Of a stretch of DNA of 64,000 nt, positions 1-8,608 are shown in pieces. The notes beneath the pieces were generated by a model. That model was not told the origin of the DNA and searched no databases. It was given only the letters and a program-made list of their open reading frames with translations. This DNA comes from Bacillota bacterium. Its GTDB lineage: Bacteria > Bacillota > Clostridia > Christensenellales > UMGS416. The position numbers and the translations under genes were made by a program. How positions within the stretch are numbered: the stretch's first letter is position 1; each line of letters starts with the position of its first letter. The stretch is taken from NCBI GenBank assembly GCA_023398815.1, contig JAEWRW010000046.1, positions 135,969 through 199,968 on the forward strand, read 5' to 3'.

Positions 1-1521
1 ATCCACGCCGCAGATGTCGGGCTTCTGGCGGGTCTCGTCCAGCATGGTGACCGGCCCCTGGGAGGAGAACTCCTCCACCTGCTCCGGCGTGTTCACGTCA
101 ATGGCCCCGCAGGTCACCACGCCGGGCACGGCAGCGTGGCCGAAGATGGAGTCCCCCGGCGTGCTATTGTCCCCCTCCTCCGTGTACATGGACGACCCGC
201 GACCGGGGAAGGCGGACACCTCAATCGTCCGGGGGGTGGTGGCTTTGTAGGCCTTCACATAGATGCCGGCAATGTACTCCTTGCCGGTATTATTGACCCC
301 GACATTGGCCACCTCTATGGGAGCCCCCGTTTCGCTTTGAGTATCCGAGGATTGGGCAATGGTACTGCCCGTTGCCGTGTTGTAGATGTACAGGTCGTAA
401 TCGCTGATTGATGAGCTGCCACTCTTCTCATCCCACTGAAGGGAGACGATCAAGGTCCCGCCTGCGGGGACACGCACGTAGAGATCGGGGGATGTTGCGT
501 CTGTTCCCTCGCTAAAGTCGCTGCGCTTGTCGCCATCGGGGTCGTAGAACAGCCCCTGGTAATGGCCCTTGCCCGTGTTGCCGGCGGAAGACACAAACAA
601 CACGTTGTTCTGGGCCACCAGGTCGGCCACATGCTCCGCGATGACGCCATCCTCAAAGGCTGAAGCATCCGGCCAGGAGACATCGTCACAGATGATGGTG
701 CAACCAGCAGCCACCAGCGCGTCGATGGCGTCATTGAAGGCTTCCATATCGGTGCCGCTGTCGTGGAAGTACAACTGCGCGCCCGGGGCAATATCATGCA
801 AAATCTCAAGCATGGCAATGCCCTCGCTGCCTGAGTTCTCGTCGCTGAGAACGGTGAGGTCAGCCGGAATGTCCCCATAACTTTTTGCGGTGCTCAGCCC
901 ATCCAACCCGTCGGAGATGACGCCGATCTTCACGCCGGTGCCATCCACCCCGGCCGAGGCACGCAGCAGATCGGCCCCAACCAGGGCATCCCCCTCGGTC
1001 AGGTGTTCCCCGGTGTTGATGACAGGCGGCGTCACCGTGCGGATGGACAGCACCTGCGGCAGGGCGGCCAGTGCCTCCAACTGCGACAAGGCCACATTGG
1101 CAACCACCAGGCCAGCGTCCTCGTCGGTGTTGCACACCTGGGCCAGGTAGGGCTCCACCTCCGCCTGCGTCGCGCCCTCGGCCAACCGCACATAGACATA
1201 CACCTGTGGGTCGGCCGCCGACTCCCCTTCGGTCAACTGCTGAACCGACCTCATGGTGCGCTTCAACTGCGATACCGTCTGCCCCTGGGGCAGGGTGTCC
1301 GGCTGCAGGAGCCCAATGAGGTCGGTGCTCAGCTTCCCCAGGGCCGGTGAGCGCGCCGCCTTCTGCTGCTCCGTCACCGCGGCAGCCGCCGCGCTGGAGG
1401 AAAGCTCAGCTGCCTGGGCGGCAAGCGGGGCATTGAGGGTGACCACCAGCACCAACGCCAGAAGCCACGCGGATACCCGTCTGCCCAGCCCCAAAAGTCT
1501 GATTTCATTTTTCTTTCTCAT
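1..1521 (-). CDS. Secreted subtilisin-like (S8/S53-like) serine protease, C-terminal part outside the window
   Basis: The reading frame is open from an ATG at 1521 to the window edge (507 codons) and ends in a KPDICGVD stretch that in subtilases precedes the catalytic-serine block, so the Ser itself is not seen. Residues 1-38 form a signal peptide: basic start, hydrophobic core (LLALVLVV), AQA cleavage-like site. Residues about 105-165 look like an inhibitor/propeptide-type domain. The catalytic Asp is D204 in GVISDG, and the likely His is H242 in MLEILHDIAPGA; this His context resembles the S53-like subgroup of subtilases rather than classical subtilisin. SSAGNTG marks the oxyanion-hole region. 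It should act outside the membrane. A GAGGTGG Shine-Dalgarno precedes the ATG. Family call firm, substrate unknown. Confidence 0.88.
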   Translation of the reverse strand, partial: MRKKNEIRLLGLGRRVSAWLLALVLVVTLNAPLAAQAAELSSSAAAAAVTEQQKAARSPALGKLSTDLIGLLQPDTLPQGQTVSQLKRTMRSVQQLTEGESAADPQVYVYVRLAEGATQAEVEPYLAQVCNTDEDAGLVVANVALSQLEALAALPQVLSIRTVTPPVINTGEHLTEGDALVGADLLRASAGVDGTGVKIGVISDGLDGLSTAKSYGDIPADLTVLSDENSGSEGIAMLEILHDIAPGAQLYFHDSGTDMEAFNDAIDALVAAGCTIICDDVSWPDASAFEDGVIAEHVADLVAQNNVLFVSSAGNTGKGHYQGLFYDPDGDKRSDFSEGTDATSPDLYVRVPAGGTLIVSLQWDEKSGSSSISDYDLYIYNTATGSTIAQSSDTQSETGAPIEVANVGVNNTGKEYIAGIYVKAYKATTPRTIEVSAFPGRGSSMYTEEGDNSTPGDSIFGHAAVPGVVTCGAIDVNTPEQVEEFSSQGPVTMLDETRQKPDICGVD

Positions 1522-1662
1522 ACAACCACCTCATCGTCCAAATGGCATTGCGAACGACTACCGGAACGAAAATGCTCTCGACAATCACAAGCAAACGGAA
1601 CAGTTGACCACCAGAAAGCAATCACAAGCCCACATCTGTGCAAGTAATGCGAGCCAGCAACA

Positions 1663-1699
1663 TTGGTAATAAATTACCAAAAACGTTCGCCATTGTCAA
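1663..1699 (-). promoter_or_regulatory. Promoter of the subtilase gene overlapped by a perfect 18-bp palindrome
   Basis: On the minus strand TTGACA (1694-1699) is followed by a 17-bp spacer and TAATTT (1671-1676). The perfect dyad TTGGTAATAAATTACCAA (1663-1680) covers the -10 element, the usual place for a repressor operator. The predicted start leaves a 5' UTR of roughly 140 nt before the ATG at 1521. The rest of the 1522-1900 gap (leader, then sequence beyond the carboxypeptidase stop) shows no other feature I can support. Confidence 0.6.
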
Positions 1700-1900
1700 C
1701 AAAACCAGCTTTTTACAAAGAGCAAGGCAATAATGCGGAAGCAAGACGGAACATCAACCGTAGACACAAAGCACGCATGCACTGCCGCCGGTTAGGCGGT
1801 GTCTTTACCGATACCGCCCCCTTGCAACTGGCAGCCATTTTCCCGCACAAAGCGAAACGAGCGGAGCCACTCCGCCCGCTGTCTTGTTGGCAGCCGCCAG

Positions 1901-2788
1901 TTATCGCCCGTCGTCCGCCCGCTGGGCCACGTATTCCTCCAGGCACAGTCCGTCTTCGGTTATTGCTTGGGCATTCTCCATCCCCACAAACCGATAGTGC
2001 CACGGTTCGTTGTCGATGCCAGTGACGTTCTCTTTGCCAGCGGGGTAACGCTGCACAAATCCATACTCCTGGCAGTGGTGCTGCATCCAGTCGCACTGCG
2101 CCGTCTGGCCGAAGGACTGCAGCGTGCCGTCGCCGTTCATCACAACCAAGTCAAACGCCAGTCCGGTCTGGTGTTCGCTGCAACCGGGCCGTGCCACGGT
2201 GTCAGCCGTTTTGGCCTCCGCTGCCTCTCGGTTCAGCCCTTCCTTCATCAACTCCTGCACACGGTCGTCAAAGAGCTTTTTTTGTTTCTCATATCCACGA
2301 TAGGAAGAGACGATCGCAATGCCCGTCACCCCATCCTTCTTGGCAGCCTCCAACAACCGAACCAGGGCCGCAAAAGCCTCGGGGTCGGCCCGCATTTCCG
2401 TTGACTTCAACCCCACCAGTCCGTAAGGGCGGTGCTCCGCCATGGTGATGAGCTTTGGCTCATACCCCTGAGGCCAACGCGACGCGGCGTTTACCAGCAC
2501 CAGCGGCCCGGCCTGGTCAATCTGTTCGGGCGTCAGCACAGTGCCCGATGACGGCACCTGGGATGCTGCAACGACGACCGTGACCGGCGACGCCTGCGCC
2601 TTCATCGTCCGTGCAGCGCTGGGAGAAGGCAGTGCTGCGGCAACCAGCAATCCCGCTGGCAGCAGACGGTAGACCGCAAGTACCAGCAGCACACTGACCA
2701 GCAGCCCAGCGGCCATCAGCCGCACCCAACCGCCGGGTCGCAGAACATAGCGTGAGCCTCCTCTGTGTTGGTACCGTGCCGATTGCAT
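1901..2788 (-). CDS. Membrane-anchored D-alanyl-D-alanine carboxypeptidase, M15B/VanY family
   Basis: 295 aa. Residues 23-55 are a membrane anchor, followed by a proline/alanine-rich linker and a C-terminal M15B peptidase domain on the outer face. Zinc ligands and catalytic residues are visible: SEHQTGLAFD (H206, D213) and EPWH (E261, H264), with the family motif SSYRGYEKQKKLF upstream. Such enzymes trim the terminal D-Ala of peptidoglycan stem peptides or act in cell-wall remodelling. Start at 2788 has AGGAGG eight bases upstream; a second ATG at 2793 lies in another frame and too close to that site. It stands alone between the subtilase and the two-component operon. No vanA/vanH-like neighbours are present, so a housekeeping role is likelier than glycopeptide resistance (inference). 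Confidence 0.9.
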   Translation of the reverse strand: MQSARYQHRGGSRYVLRPGGWVRLMAAGLLVSVLLVLAVYRLLPAGLLVAAALPSPSAARTMKAQASPVTVVVAASQVPSSGTVLTPEQIDQAGPLVLVNAASRWPQGYEPKLITMAEHRPYGLVGLKSTEMRADPEAFAALVRLLEAAKKDGVTGIAIVSSYRGYEKQKKLFDDRVQELMKEGLNREAAEAKTADTVARPGCSEHQTGLAFDLVVMNGDGTLQSFGQTAQCDWMQHHCQEYGFVQRYPAGKENVTGIDNEPWHYRFVGMENAQAITEDGLCLEEYVAQRADDGR

Positions 2789-2880
2789 CGCATGTGCCTC
2801 CTATTTCCACTGCACACACGGTACCACTGGTCAAAACATCGAGTCCCCCGGAAATTGTGTGGAAACTGTAAAGGGTATCG

Positions 2881-3933
2881 TTACTGGGCGATGTACTGAC
2901 GGCTGAACCCACAGATGCTCATGCTTGTCATGTCCATATACAGGAAAAAGTGCCCGCCATCCTCACAGGGAAAGGAAACAGCACAAAGATCATCGGCAAG
3001 GTAGCATGCCTCCACCTCTGCAGAAGTGATGCCTTGTAGGTCAATCTCCGTCCCCTCCCCCTGCGGTTGCCAGGCATCCTCCACCTTGTCACTGGGGAAG
3101 GATGACATCTTCTGGCCGTAGGGCAGTAACTGTTCCAAAAATGCGGTGCACTGGACTTTGACATACTGCAAAGGTACATCGGCGCTGGCCTGGGTAAACG
3201 AAGACGGGAAGGACGTACCCTGGCCATGCAGGAACAGATGCACCAGACCTTTGGATGGGTGGTACACCGCATCAGCCATGTATTCGCGCTTTTCCCCCTG
3301 GTCCACATACCACGCAACGGGCACACGATAGGCCAGCCACCGGTCTGGAGACGAAAGTCCGGGCATGGCGCAGCGCATCACGCCAACATACTGAGCATCG
3401 CCAAGACCTGCGTCCACCTGAGTGTCGGTCGCCGGTTGTTGGGTCACCTCACCGTAACTAACATCGGTTGCCGCGCTGGTGTCCATCACTGCGGCCAGGA
3501 ACTGGCCCATATCACCATCCCCGTCATTTTTTGAGACGCTCCAAGAAAACTGTCTGTTGCTGTTGATGGAATCAGGGGGCCACCAGGACTCCATGATTTG
3601 GGAGAATAGAAGGATCCTTTTCATCCCTTCTTGGGCTGCCAGCCAAGCACTGTCGTCCATTGCCGAGACCTTGACATCGGCCTTCACATCATAGGGAAAC
3701 AAGCCCAAAGGTTTGCCGCTGGCCAAGTTCTGCCACCAGCTTTCATCCAGTTGATGGCGGGTGGTGCTGGTTGCCAGTACATTTTTGCCGGAAGGAAGCC
3801 ATCCATCCAGCCGGATGGCGAGCACATAGCCAATCAACAGCATTCCAACCGCGAGACCAATGGTGACCGCGTTCCAAAACAGCCCCTCTGGCAGACGGAT
3901 GGCTCGTTGCTTTGGACGGGGTTGGCGCCTCAT
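2881..3933 (-). CDS. Membrane-anchored extracytoplasmic protein of unknown function, coupled to a histidine kinase
   Basis: 350 aa. I do not recognise the family. A basic N-terminus (MRRQPRPKQR) is followed by one transmembrane segment around residues 18-40 (AVTIGLAVGMLLIGYVLAI), then about 310 residues that should lie outside. Sequence is soluble in character with several Trp and scattered Cys. The chosen ATG at 3933 overlaps the histidine kinase stop in an ATGA (4-nt overlap), so translation is probably coupled; an in-frame extension further upstream would only run through kinase sequence. Third gene of the response regulator-kinase operon, so it may be the accessory or output protein of that system (inference). 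Confidence 0.75.
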   Translation of the reverse strand: MRRQPRPKQRAIRLPEGLFWNAVTIGLAVGMLLIGYVLAIRLDGWLPSGKNVLATSTTRHQLDESWWQNLASGKPLGLFPYDVKADVKVSAMDDSAWLAAQEGMKRILLFSQIMESWWPPDSINSNRQFSWSVSKNDGDGDMGQFLAAVMDTSAATDVSYGEVTQQPATDTQVDAGLGDAQYVGVMRCAMPGLSSPDRWLAYRVPVAWYVDQGEKREYMADAVYHPSKGLVHLFLHGQGTSFPSSFTQASADVPLQYVKVQCTAFLEQLLPYGQKMSSFPSDKVEDAWQPQGEGTEIDLQGITSAEVEACYLADDLCAVSFPCEDGGHFFLYMDMTSMSICGFSRQYIAQ

Positions 3934-5372
3934 CGTGCCATCTCCCTGGGAAACACCAGGTCTACCGCAGTCCCCTGCCCCACGGCGCTGGAGATGCTCA
4001 TGCTGGCACGGTGCAGCTGGGCGATGCGGCTGCACAGCGCCAGCCCCAGCCCCGCGCCGCCTTCCGCCCGCGTTCTCGCTTTGTCCAGCATGTAAAACGG
4101 CTGCATGATTTTATGGATCTCCCCGGGTGGGATCCCCCTGCCATGATCCGTGATACGGATGTGCAGCCGCCTCTGCCGGTCCACCCTGCAGGAAAGCTCC
4201 ACCTGCTGCCCCGGGGCGGATGCTTTGCAGGCGTTGTCCACCAGGTTGAGCACCAGCGATTGGAGCAAGCTTGGGTCACCCTGCAGGCGGGCTGGCTCGG
4301 TGGACAGTAGCAGTTCCAACTGTCTGCTGGCAAAAATCGGGCCGGTCAGCGTGGCGATCTCAGTCAAGAATTCCTCAGCATCCATCCTCTGCGGGTCCAT
4401 CTCCGTCCGCCCCAGCAGAATGAGTTCCATCAGCTTCCCTGACAGCGTTTTGAGCCGCTGCCCTTCCTGGTAGATGCTGCTGGCATAATCCGCACGTGTG
4501 ACGTCGTCCATGTACCGTGCACTGCGAATGAGATCGGCAAACCCGATGATGGACGTCAGAGGTGTCTTCATCTCGTGGGTCAAATTGTCAATGAACTGCC
4601 GCTGGTCGCTGGCCACCGACTCGAGAGAATGCACGTTCTGCTCGACCGCCTCGGCCATGGTGTTGAAATCCTCTGCTAGGTCTGCCAGTTCGTCCCTCCC
4701 CACCACGGGGATGCGCTTGGAATAGTCTCCGCCAGCAAGGCGCTGAGATACACTGCGGATGAGAGCCACCCGCCTTGTCATCAATGCGGTGAGCAAAAAA
4801 AGCGCCGCTGCCACCAAAATGGCTATGAATGTTCCAATGAGAGCCATTTGCCGCACCAGGGCACTGCGGGCCGCAAAAGTGGTGCTGACGTCACGAATGG
4901 TGACGAACACGTAACCCGTAGTACGGAGTTGCTCCCGGCTGGCCACCAGCAGATACGTTTTCGCCCCCACATCCCGAAAGATGCTCAGGCATGTCTGGCC
5001 CTCAAGCGCCAGCTCCGGCCGGTCCTTGCCCAGGTCACCGTCGAAGTTGCCAAAAGCCAACGTCTTGCCCTCAAAGAGCTGCACATAGACGCCCGGATCA
5101 GTGCCATCCTGCCCCAACAGTGAGGAAGCAACCCCCTGTACCGCCAGTAACGTCTGTTTCTGGCTCTCCTGGGTGTCCGGCAGTTGAAGGCTTTGGTACA
5201 GCACCGCCGTGTGCAGGGAAAGGGACACCATCTCGTGCTCCCGAAGGGCACGATCCCGCTCCTGTTGCAGACGGGCGCTATGACTGCTGAGAATCACCAT
5301 CCAGCCCATGGTGAAGAGCGCTACCGTCACCAGCGCCAGCGTCATGACTAAGATTTTCTGACCAAAGCGCAT
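3930..5372 (-). CDS. Sensor histidine kinase with HAMP domain
   Basis: 480 aa. TM1 at residues 7-28, extracytoplasmic sensor region about 30-172, TM2 about 174-198, HAMP about 199-250. The HisKA motif has phospho-acceptor H266 in NLTHEMKTPLTS; the ATPase domain shows the N box (N380 in LNLVDNACKAS), DHGRGIPPG and GAGLGLAL. It should autophosphorylate on H266 and pass phosphate to the regulator encoded just upstream. GGAGAGGGACG lies directly before ATG 5372. The first 95 nt overlap the end of the response regulator gene in another frame, and the stop overlaps the next gene by 4 nt. The ligand is unknown; the envelope-protease neighbourhood suggests cell-envelope sensing (inference). Confidence 0.93.
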   Translation of the reverse strand: MRFGQKILVMTLALVTVALFTMGWMVILSSHSARLQQERDRALREHEMVSLSLHTAVLYQSLQLPDTQESQKQTLLAVQGVASSLLGQDGTDPGVYVQLFEGKTLAFGNFDGDLGKDRPELALEGQTCLSIFRDVGAKTYLLVASREQLRTTGYVFVTIRDVSTTFAARSALVRQMALIGTFIAILVAAALFLLTALMTRRVALIRSVSQRLAGGDYSKRIPVVGRDELADLAEDFNTMAEAVEQNVHSLESVASDQRQFIDNLTHEMKTPLTSIIGFADLIRSARYMDDVTRADYASSIYQEGQRLKTLSGKLMELILLGRTEMDPQRMDAEEFLTEIATLTGPIFASRQLELLLSTEPARLQGDPSLLQSLVLNLVDNACKASAPGQQVELSCRVDRQRRLHIRITDHGRGIPPGEIHKIMQPFYMLDKARTRAEGGAGLGLALCSRIAQLHRASMSISSAVGQGTAVDLVFPREMAR

Positions 5373-6027
5373 CGTCCCTCTCCAATCGGTACCCCACCTT
5401 GGAAACTGTCCGCAGACAGTTTTTCAGGCCCAGTTTCTTTCGCAACTGCTGGATGTGGGTGTCCACTGTGCGCGTCTCCCCCTGGTAGCTGTACCCCCAC
5501 ACGATGGCCAGTATCTTCTCCCTCGCCAAGGCAATGTTGACGTTCTGCATCAGCAGCGTCATCAGGTCAAACTCCTTGGGGGACAGCGTCACCCGGTGAC
5601 CGTCCTTGCGTACTGCCCGCTCCGGCACGTTGAGTTCGATGCCGTGCAGACGGTAAACCTCCCCGCCCTTCCCAGCCCGACGAAGCACCGCCTCCACCCG
5701 TGCCAACAGCTCCACCGGCTCAAAGGGTTTGACGATGTAGTCGTCTGCCCCCAGGCGCAGGCCAGTCACGCGGTCTGCCACGTTGCTCTTCGCTGTCAAA
5801 AAGATGACCGGGACCGCCCGGATGCGGATGCGCCCCATGATCTCAAACCCATCCATGCCGGGCAGCATGATGTCCAGAAGCACCAAGTCGTAGTCCCCCG
5901 CAAATACCAGATCCACCACCTGGTTGCCGTCCCCGCAGGTCTGTGCTTGATGGCCCGCCATTCGCAGCGATGCCGCAATCAGTTTGGAAATGTTGGGGTC
6001 ATCCTCCGCCACCAGCAGTTTTGCCAT
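5278..6027 (-). CDS. OmpR/PhoB-family response regulator
   Basis: 249 aa. Receiver domain residues 2-115 with acidic pocket D9/D10, phospho-acceptor D52 (LVLLDIMLPGMDG), T78 and K100. The winged-helix DNA-binding domain follows (LSPKEFDLMTLL, then TVDTHIQQLRKKLG and VGYRLE). The start chosen is ATG 6027, preceded by GGGGAGGGTGAG; upstream in-frame ATGs lack a better site. The C-terminus runs about 33 residues past the usual VGYRLE end because the stop lies 95 nt inside the kinase gene, which is an unusually long overlap. Confidence 0.93.
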   Translation of the reverse strand: MAKLLVAEDDPNISKLIAASLRMAGHQAQTCGDGNQVVDLVFAGDYDLVLLDIMLPGMDGFEIMGRIRIRAVPVIFLTAKSNVADRVTGLRLGADDYIVKPFEPVELLARVEAVLRRAGKGGEVYRLHGIELNVPERAVRKDGHRVTLSPKEFDLMTLLMQNVNIALAREKILAIVWGYSYQGETRTVDTHIQQLRKKLGLKNCLRTVSKVGYRLERDDALWSENLSHDAGAGDGSALHHGLDGDSQQS

Positions 6028-6081
6028 CTCACCCTCCCCATCCCGCATTTGTGCTTCCGTGCCCACACAGATATTGAAACC

Positions 6082-6087
6082 ATTATA
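6082..6087 (-). promoter_or_regulatory. Possible -10 element for the response regulator operon
   Basis: A perfect minus-strand TATAAT lies about 55 nt upstream of the regulator's ATG. No convincing -35 is visible at 16-18 bp, so this is tentative. The remaining divergent gap (6100-6417) shows no gene or structure I can support. Confidence 0.35.
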
Positions 6088-6417
6088 CTATGAAAAACCG
6101 ATAGAATCTTCGCCAAAAGGTCATGGAATTGTCATGACTGCCTGCGCATGCCTGCATCGGCATGGGGTGAACGCCCAGCAAATGGCCGTGCCACTGCCAC
6201 AGCCGGGCTGTTGCCCGGCCACGTTCGGTACCTGTCCCGCGGCAATTCGATGTCAGGGCAGGTAATCCCTCACACGGGAACAGAGGTCTTCGATGGCCGC
6301 CAAATCCTCCAGGGCGTCGGCGCCGTGCACGGCGTTGCCGGGCCCTTCACCGCGCTCTCCCCAGTTTCGTCCAGTTTACCGGAAACGGCTGTTCCGGCGC
6401 AAATGAACGCGTCGCAA

Positions 6418-6446
6418 TTGCGTCCGGCTGCCCCAAATGATATGAT
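6418..6446 (+). promoter_or_regulatory. Promoter of the ACT-UPF0210 operon
   Basis: TTGCGT (6418-6423), a 17-bp spacer and TATGAT (6441-6446). The implied transcript start leaves about 34 nt before the ACT gene ATG. Confidence 0.5.
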
Positions 6447-6486
6447 GAAGCGATTCCAACCCGTTATGAGCACCGGAGGGAACGCC

Positions 6487-6756
6487 ATGCGAGCCATCAT
6501 CACCGTCATAGGCCGTGATATGGTGGGCATCATCGCCCACGTCACCACGATCCTGAGCCAGAACAATGTCAACATTCTCGATATCAGCCAGTCCATCCTG
6601 CAGGAGTTCTTTGCCATGGTCATGCTGGCCGATCTTTCTGGCAGCAGCATCCCGTTTGCGGAGCTCAAAACGCTGCTGGACGAAGCCGGGCAGGAGCTCG
6701 GTGTTACCATCCGCATCCAGCACGAGTCGGTCTTTGAGGCCATGCACCGCGTCTAA
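6487..6756 (+). CDS. ACT-domain protein, UPF0237 family
   Basis: 89 aa, essentially one ACT domain (MRAIITVIGRDMVGIIAHVT, then NVNILDISQSIL). Family members are small, probably ligand-binding regulatory proteins. GGAGGG precedes the ATG. The UPF0210 gene starts 18 nt after its stop; this pairing is widely conserved in Firmicutes, which supports a shared but unassigned role. Confidence 0.9.
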   Translation: MRAIITVIGRDMVGIIAHVTTILSQNNVNILDISQSILQEFFAMVMLADLSGSSIPFAELKTLLDEAGQELGVTIRIQHESVFEAMHRV

Positions 6757-6774
6757 CTTGGTGGGAGGAACCCT

Positions 6775-8124
6775 ATGCTGAGCCATTCGGAGATACTGCA
6801 AACCATTCGGATGATCGAACAGGAGAACCTGGACATCCGCACCATCACGATGGGCATCTCCCTGCGGGATTGCGCCAGCGAGTCCGGCGAGCGCAGCCGT
6901 CAGAAGGTCTATGACAAGATCTGCCGCAAGGCCGAGCACCTGGTGGCCGTGGGCTGCGCCATCGAGCAGGAGATGGGCATCCCCATCGTCAACAAGCGTG
7001 TGTCGGTCACCCCCATCGCCCTGGTAGCCGAGAGCAGCGACGATGAGGATTATGCCCCCTGGGCCATCACGCTGGACAAGGCCGCCCACACCATCGGTGT
7101 CAACTTCATCGGCGGCTTCTCGGCCCTGGTGCACGCGGGGTTCACCGTGGGCGACCGGCGGCTGGTGCGGGCCATCCCCGAGGCGCTGGCGCGCACCGAG
7201 CGAGTCTGCTCCTCGGTGAACGTGGCCACCCAGCGAGCCGGCATCCACATGGACGCCGTGGCCGAGATGGGTCGGGTCATCAAGCACACGGCGGAGTTGA
7301 CCGCCGGGCAGGGCTGCGCCAAGCTCGTGGTCTTTGCCAACGCCGTGGAGGACAACCCCTTCATGGCCGGCGCGTTCCACGGCGTGGGGGAGTCGGAGTG
7401 CACCATCCACGTGGGCGTCTCGGGCCCGGGCGTCGTCAAACACGCGCTGGAGTCGGTGCGCGGCCGTCCCTTTGATGAGGTGGCTGAGACCATCAAGCGC
7501 ACGGCCTTTAAGATCACCCGCGTGGGTCAGTTGGTGGCGCTGGAGGCCTCCCGCCGTCTGGGCGTCGAGTTCGGCATCGTGGATCTCTCCTTGGCCCCGA
7601 CACCGGCCATCGGCGACTCGGTGGCTGACATTCTGGAGGAGATGGGGCTGGAGCGCACCGGAGCACCGGGCACCACTGCCGCGCTGGCGCTGTTGAACGA
7701 CGCGGTTAAAAAGGGCGGCGTCATGGCCTCCTCCCATGTGGGCGGCCTTTCAGGTGCGTTCATCCCCGTGAGTGAAGACGCCGGCATGATCGCCGCGGTG
7801 CAGTGCGGCGCGCTGACTCTCGAAAAGCTGGAAGCCATGACCTGTGTTTGCTCGGTGGGCCTGGATATGATCGCCGTGCCCGGCGACACCACCGCCGAGA
7901 CCATCGCCGCCATCATCGCGGACGAGGCCGCTATCGGCGTCGTCAACGGCAAGACGACGGCGGTGCGCATCATCCCCGTGCCCGGCGGCAAGCCCGGCGA
8001 CATGGTGGAGTTTGGCGGGCTCCTGGGCCGCGCGCCCATCATGCCCGTCAGCGCCTTTGGCAGCGCCGATTTCATCGCACGGGGCGGCAAGATCCCCGCG
8101 CCGCTGCACAGCTTGCGCAATTGA
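6775..8124 (+). CDS. UPF0210 family protein (DUF711)
   Basis: 449 aa, the usual full length. The N-terminus (EILQTIRMIEQENLDIRTIT) and the glycine-rich later blocks (SSHVGGLSGAFIPVSEDAG) are typical of UPF0210. The family is structurally related to glycyl-radical-like folds but carries no known activity, so none is assigned. GTGGGAGGAACC provides the ribosome-binding site. Second gene of the ACT-UPF0210 pair. A short G/C hairpin just after the stop (about 8126-8144) probably serves as terminator and abuts a structured repeat. Confidence 0.9.
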   Translation: MLSHSEILQTIRMIEQENLDIRTITMGISLRDCASESGERSRQKVYDKICRKAEHLVAVGCAIEQEMGIPIVNKRVSVTPIALVAESSDDEDYAPWAITLDKAAHTIGVNFIGGFSALVHAGFTVGDRRLVRAIPEALARTERVCSSVNVATQRAGIHMDAVAEMGRVIKHTAELTAGQGCAKLVVFANAVEDNPFMAGAFHGVGESECTIHVGVSGPGVVKHALESVRGRPFDEVAETIKRTAFKITRVGQLVALEASRRLGVEFGIVDLSLAPTPAIGDSVADILEEMGLERTGAPGTTAALALLNDAVKKGGVMASSHVGGLSGAFIPVSEDAGMIAAVQCGALTLEKLEAMTCVCSVGLDMIAVPGDTTAETIAAIIADEAAIGVVNGKTTAVRIIPVPGGKPGDMVEFGGLLGRAPIMPVSAFGSADFIARGGKIPAPLHSLRN

Positions 8125-8145
8125 CGGCTGCCCCAGGGGGCAGCC

Positions 8146-8346
8146 TTTCGCGTCTGCCGCTGCGGCGACAGCCGCGATTTGGAGTGCTTGTAATGGGGTT
8201 TATCGAATCGTTCGGCGCGCAGGTCGCCGAACGATATCAAACGGCGGCACTCATGCGGATTTCTTAGAGTACGTTATGCCGCGGGCGGGATTTGCTTCCG
8301 GTTCTTGTGCTGGCTTCAGCTTTCCTCCCGCCGGATGAACCGGCGG
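8146..8346 (+). repeat. Three-hairpin structured repeat, copy A
   Basis: Begins directly after the hairpin following the UPF0210 stop. Hairpin 1 is 8149-8176 (CGCGTCTG... to CGCG, apex CCGCTGCGG). Hairpin 2 is 8207-8235, a perfect 11-bp stem (ATCGTTCGGCG). Hairpin 3 is 8328-8346, a perfect 7-bp stem CCGCCGG around loop ATGAA. The module GGCACTCATGCGG (from 8247) joins hairpins 2 and 3. Clear relatives occur around 15.4, 20.7, 27.6, 44.4, 48.2 and 51.9 kb. Confidence 0.8.
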
Positions 8347-8465
8347 TCGGTTCGTTGCTCCATCACCAAAACGGGCTTCAAAATAACCCAGACCTCTCTA
8401 CCTGGGTAACGCACCCGCTGGCGATCCTTCGACCAAATATATTACAAAAAATTAATATTTTAGGG

Positions 8466-8494
8466 CTGACAAACGCCCAAAGCTGTGATACACT
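8466..8494 (+). promoter_or_regulatory. Candidate promoter of the citrate synthase gene
   Basis: CTGACA (8466-8471), 17-bp spacer, TACACT (8489-8494). The leader of about 107 nt contains a GC hairpin at about 8530-8555 (GCAGGG...CCCTGC) of unknown role. The segment 8366-8465 is AT-rich with no further feature. Confidence 0.45.
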
Positions 8495-8608
8495 ACCACC
8501 AATTCCCTGAAATGCGTCCATTTTGCGCGGCAGGGCAGGGTTCTTCCCTGCTCTGTGTTTGTATATAAGGCATTTGGAAATGCTGTACCAAGGAAAAGGA
8601 GGGACCCC

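Noticed and set aside
6245..6350. Minus-strand tail reading LEDLAAIEDLCSRVRDYL before a stop
   Set aside because: Looks protein-like but has only a GTG start without Shine-Dalgarno and a stop just upstream; probably chance or a remnant too short to support.
6376..7737. Minus-strand frame opposite the ACT and UPF0210 genes
   Set aside because: Shadow frame; plus-strand genes are conserved and have good ribosome sites.
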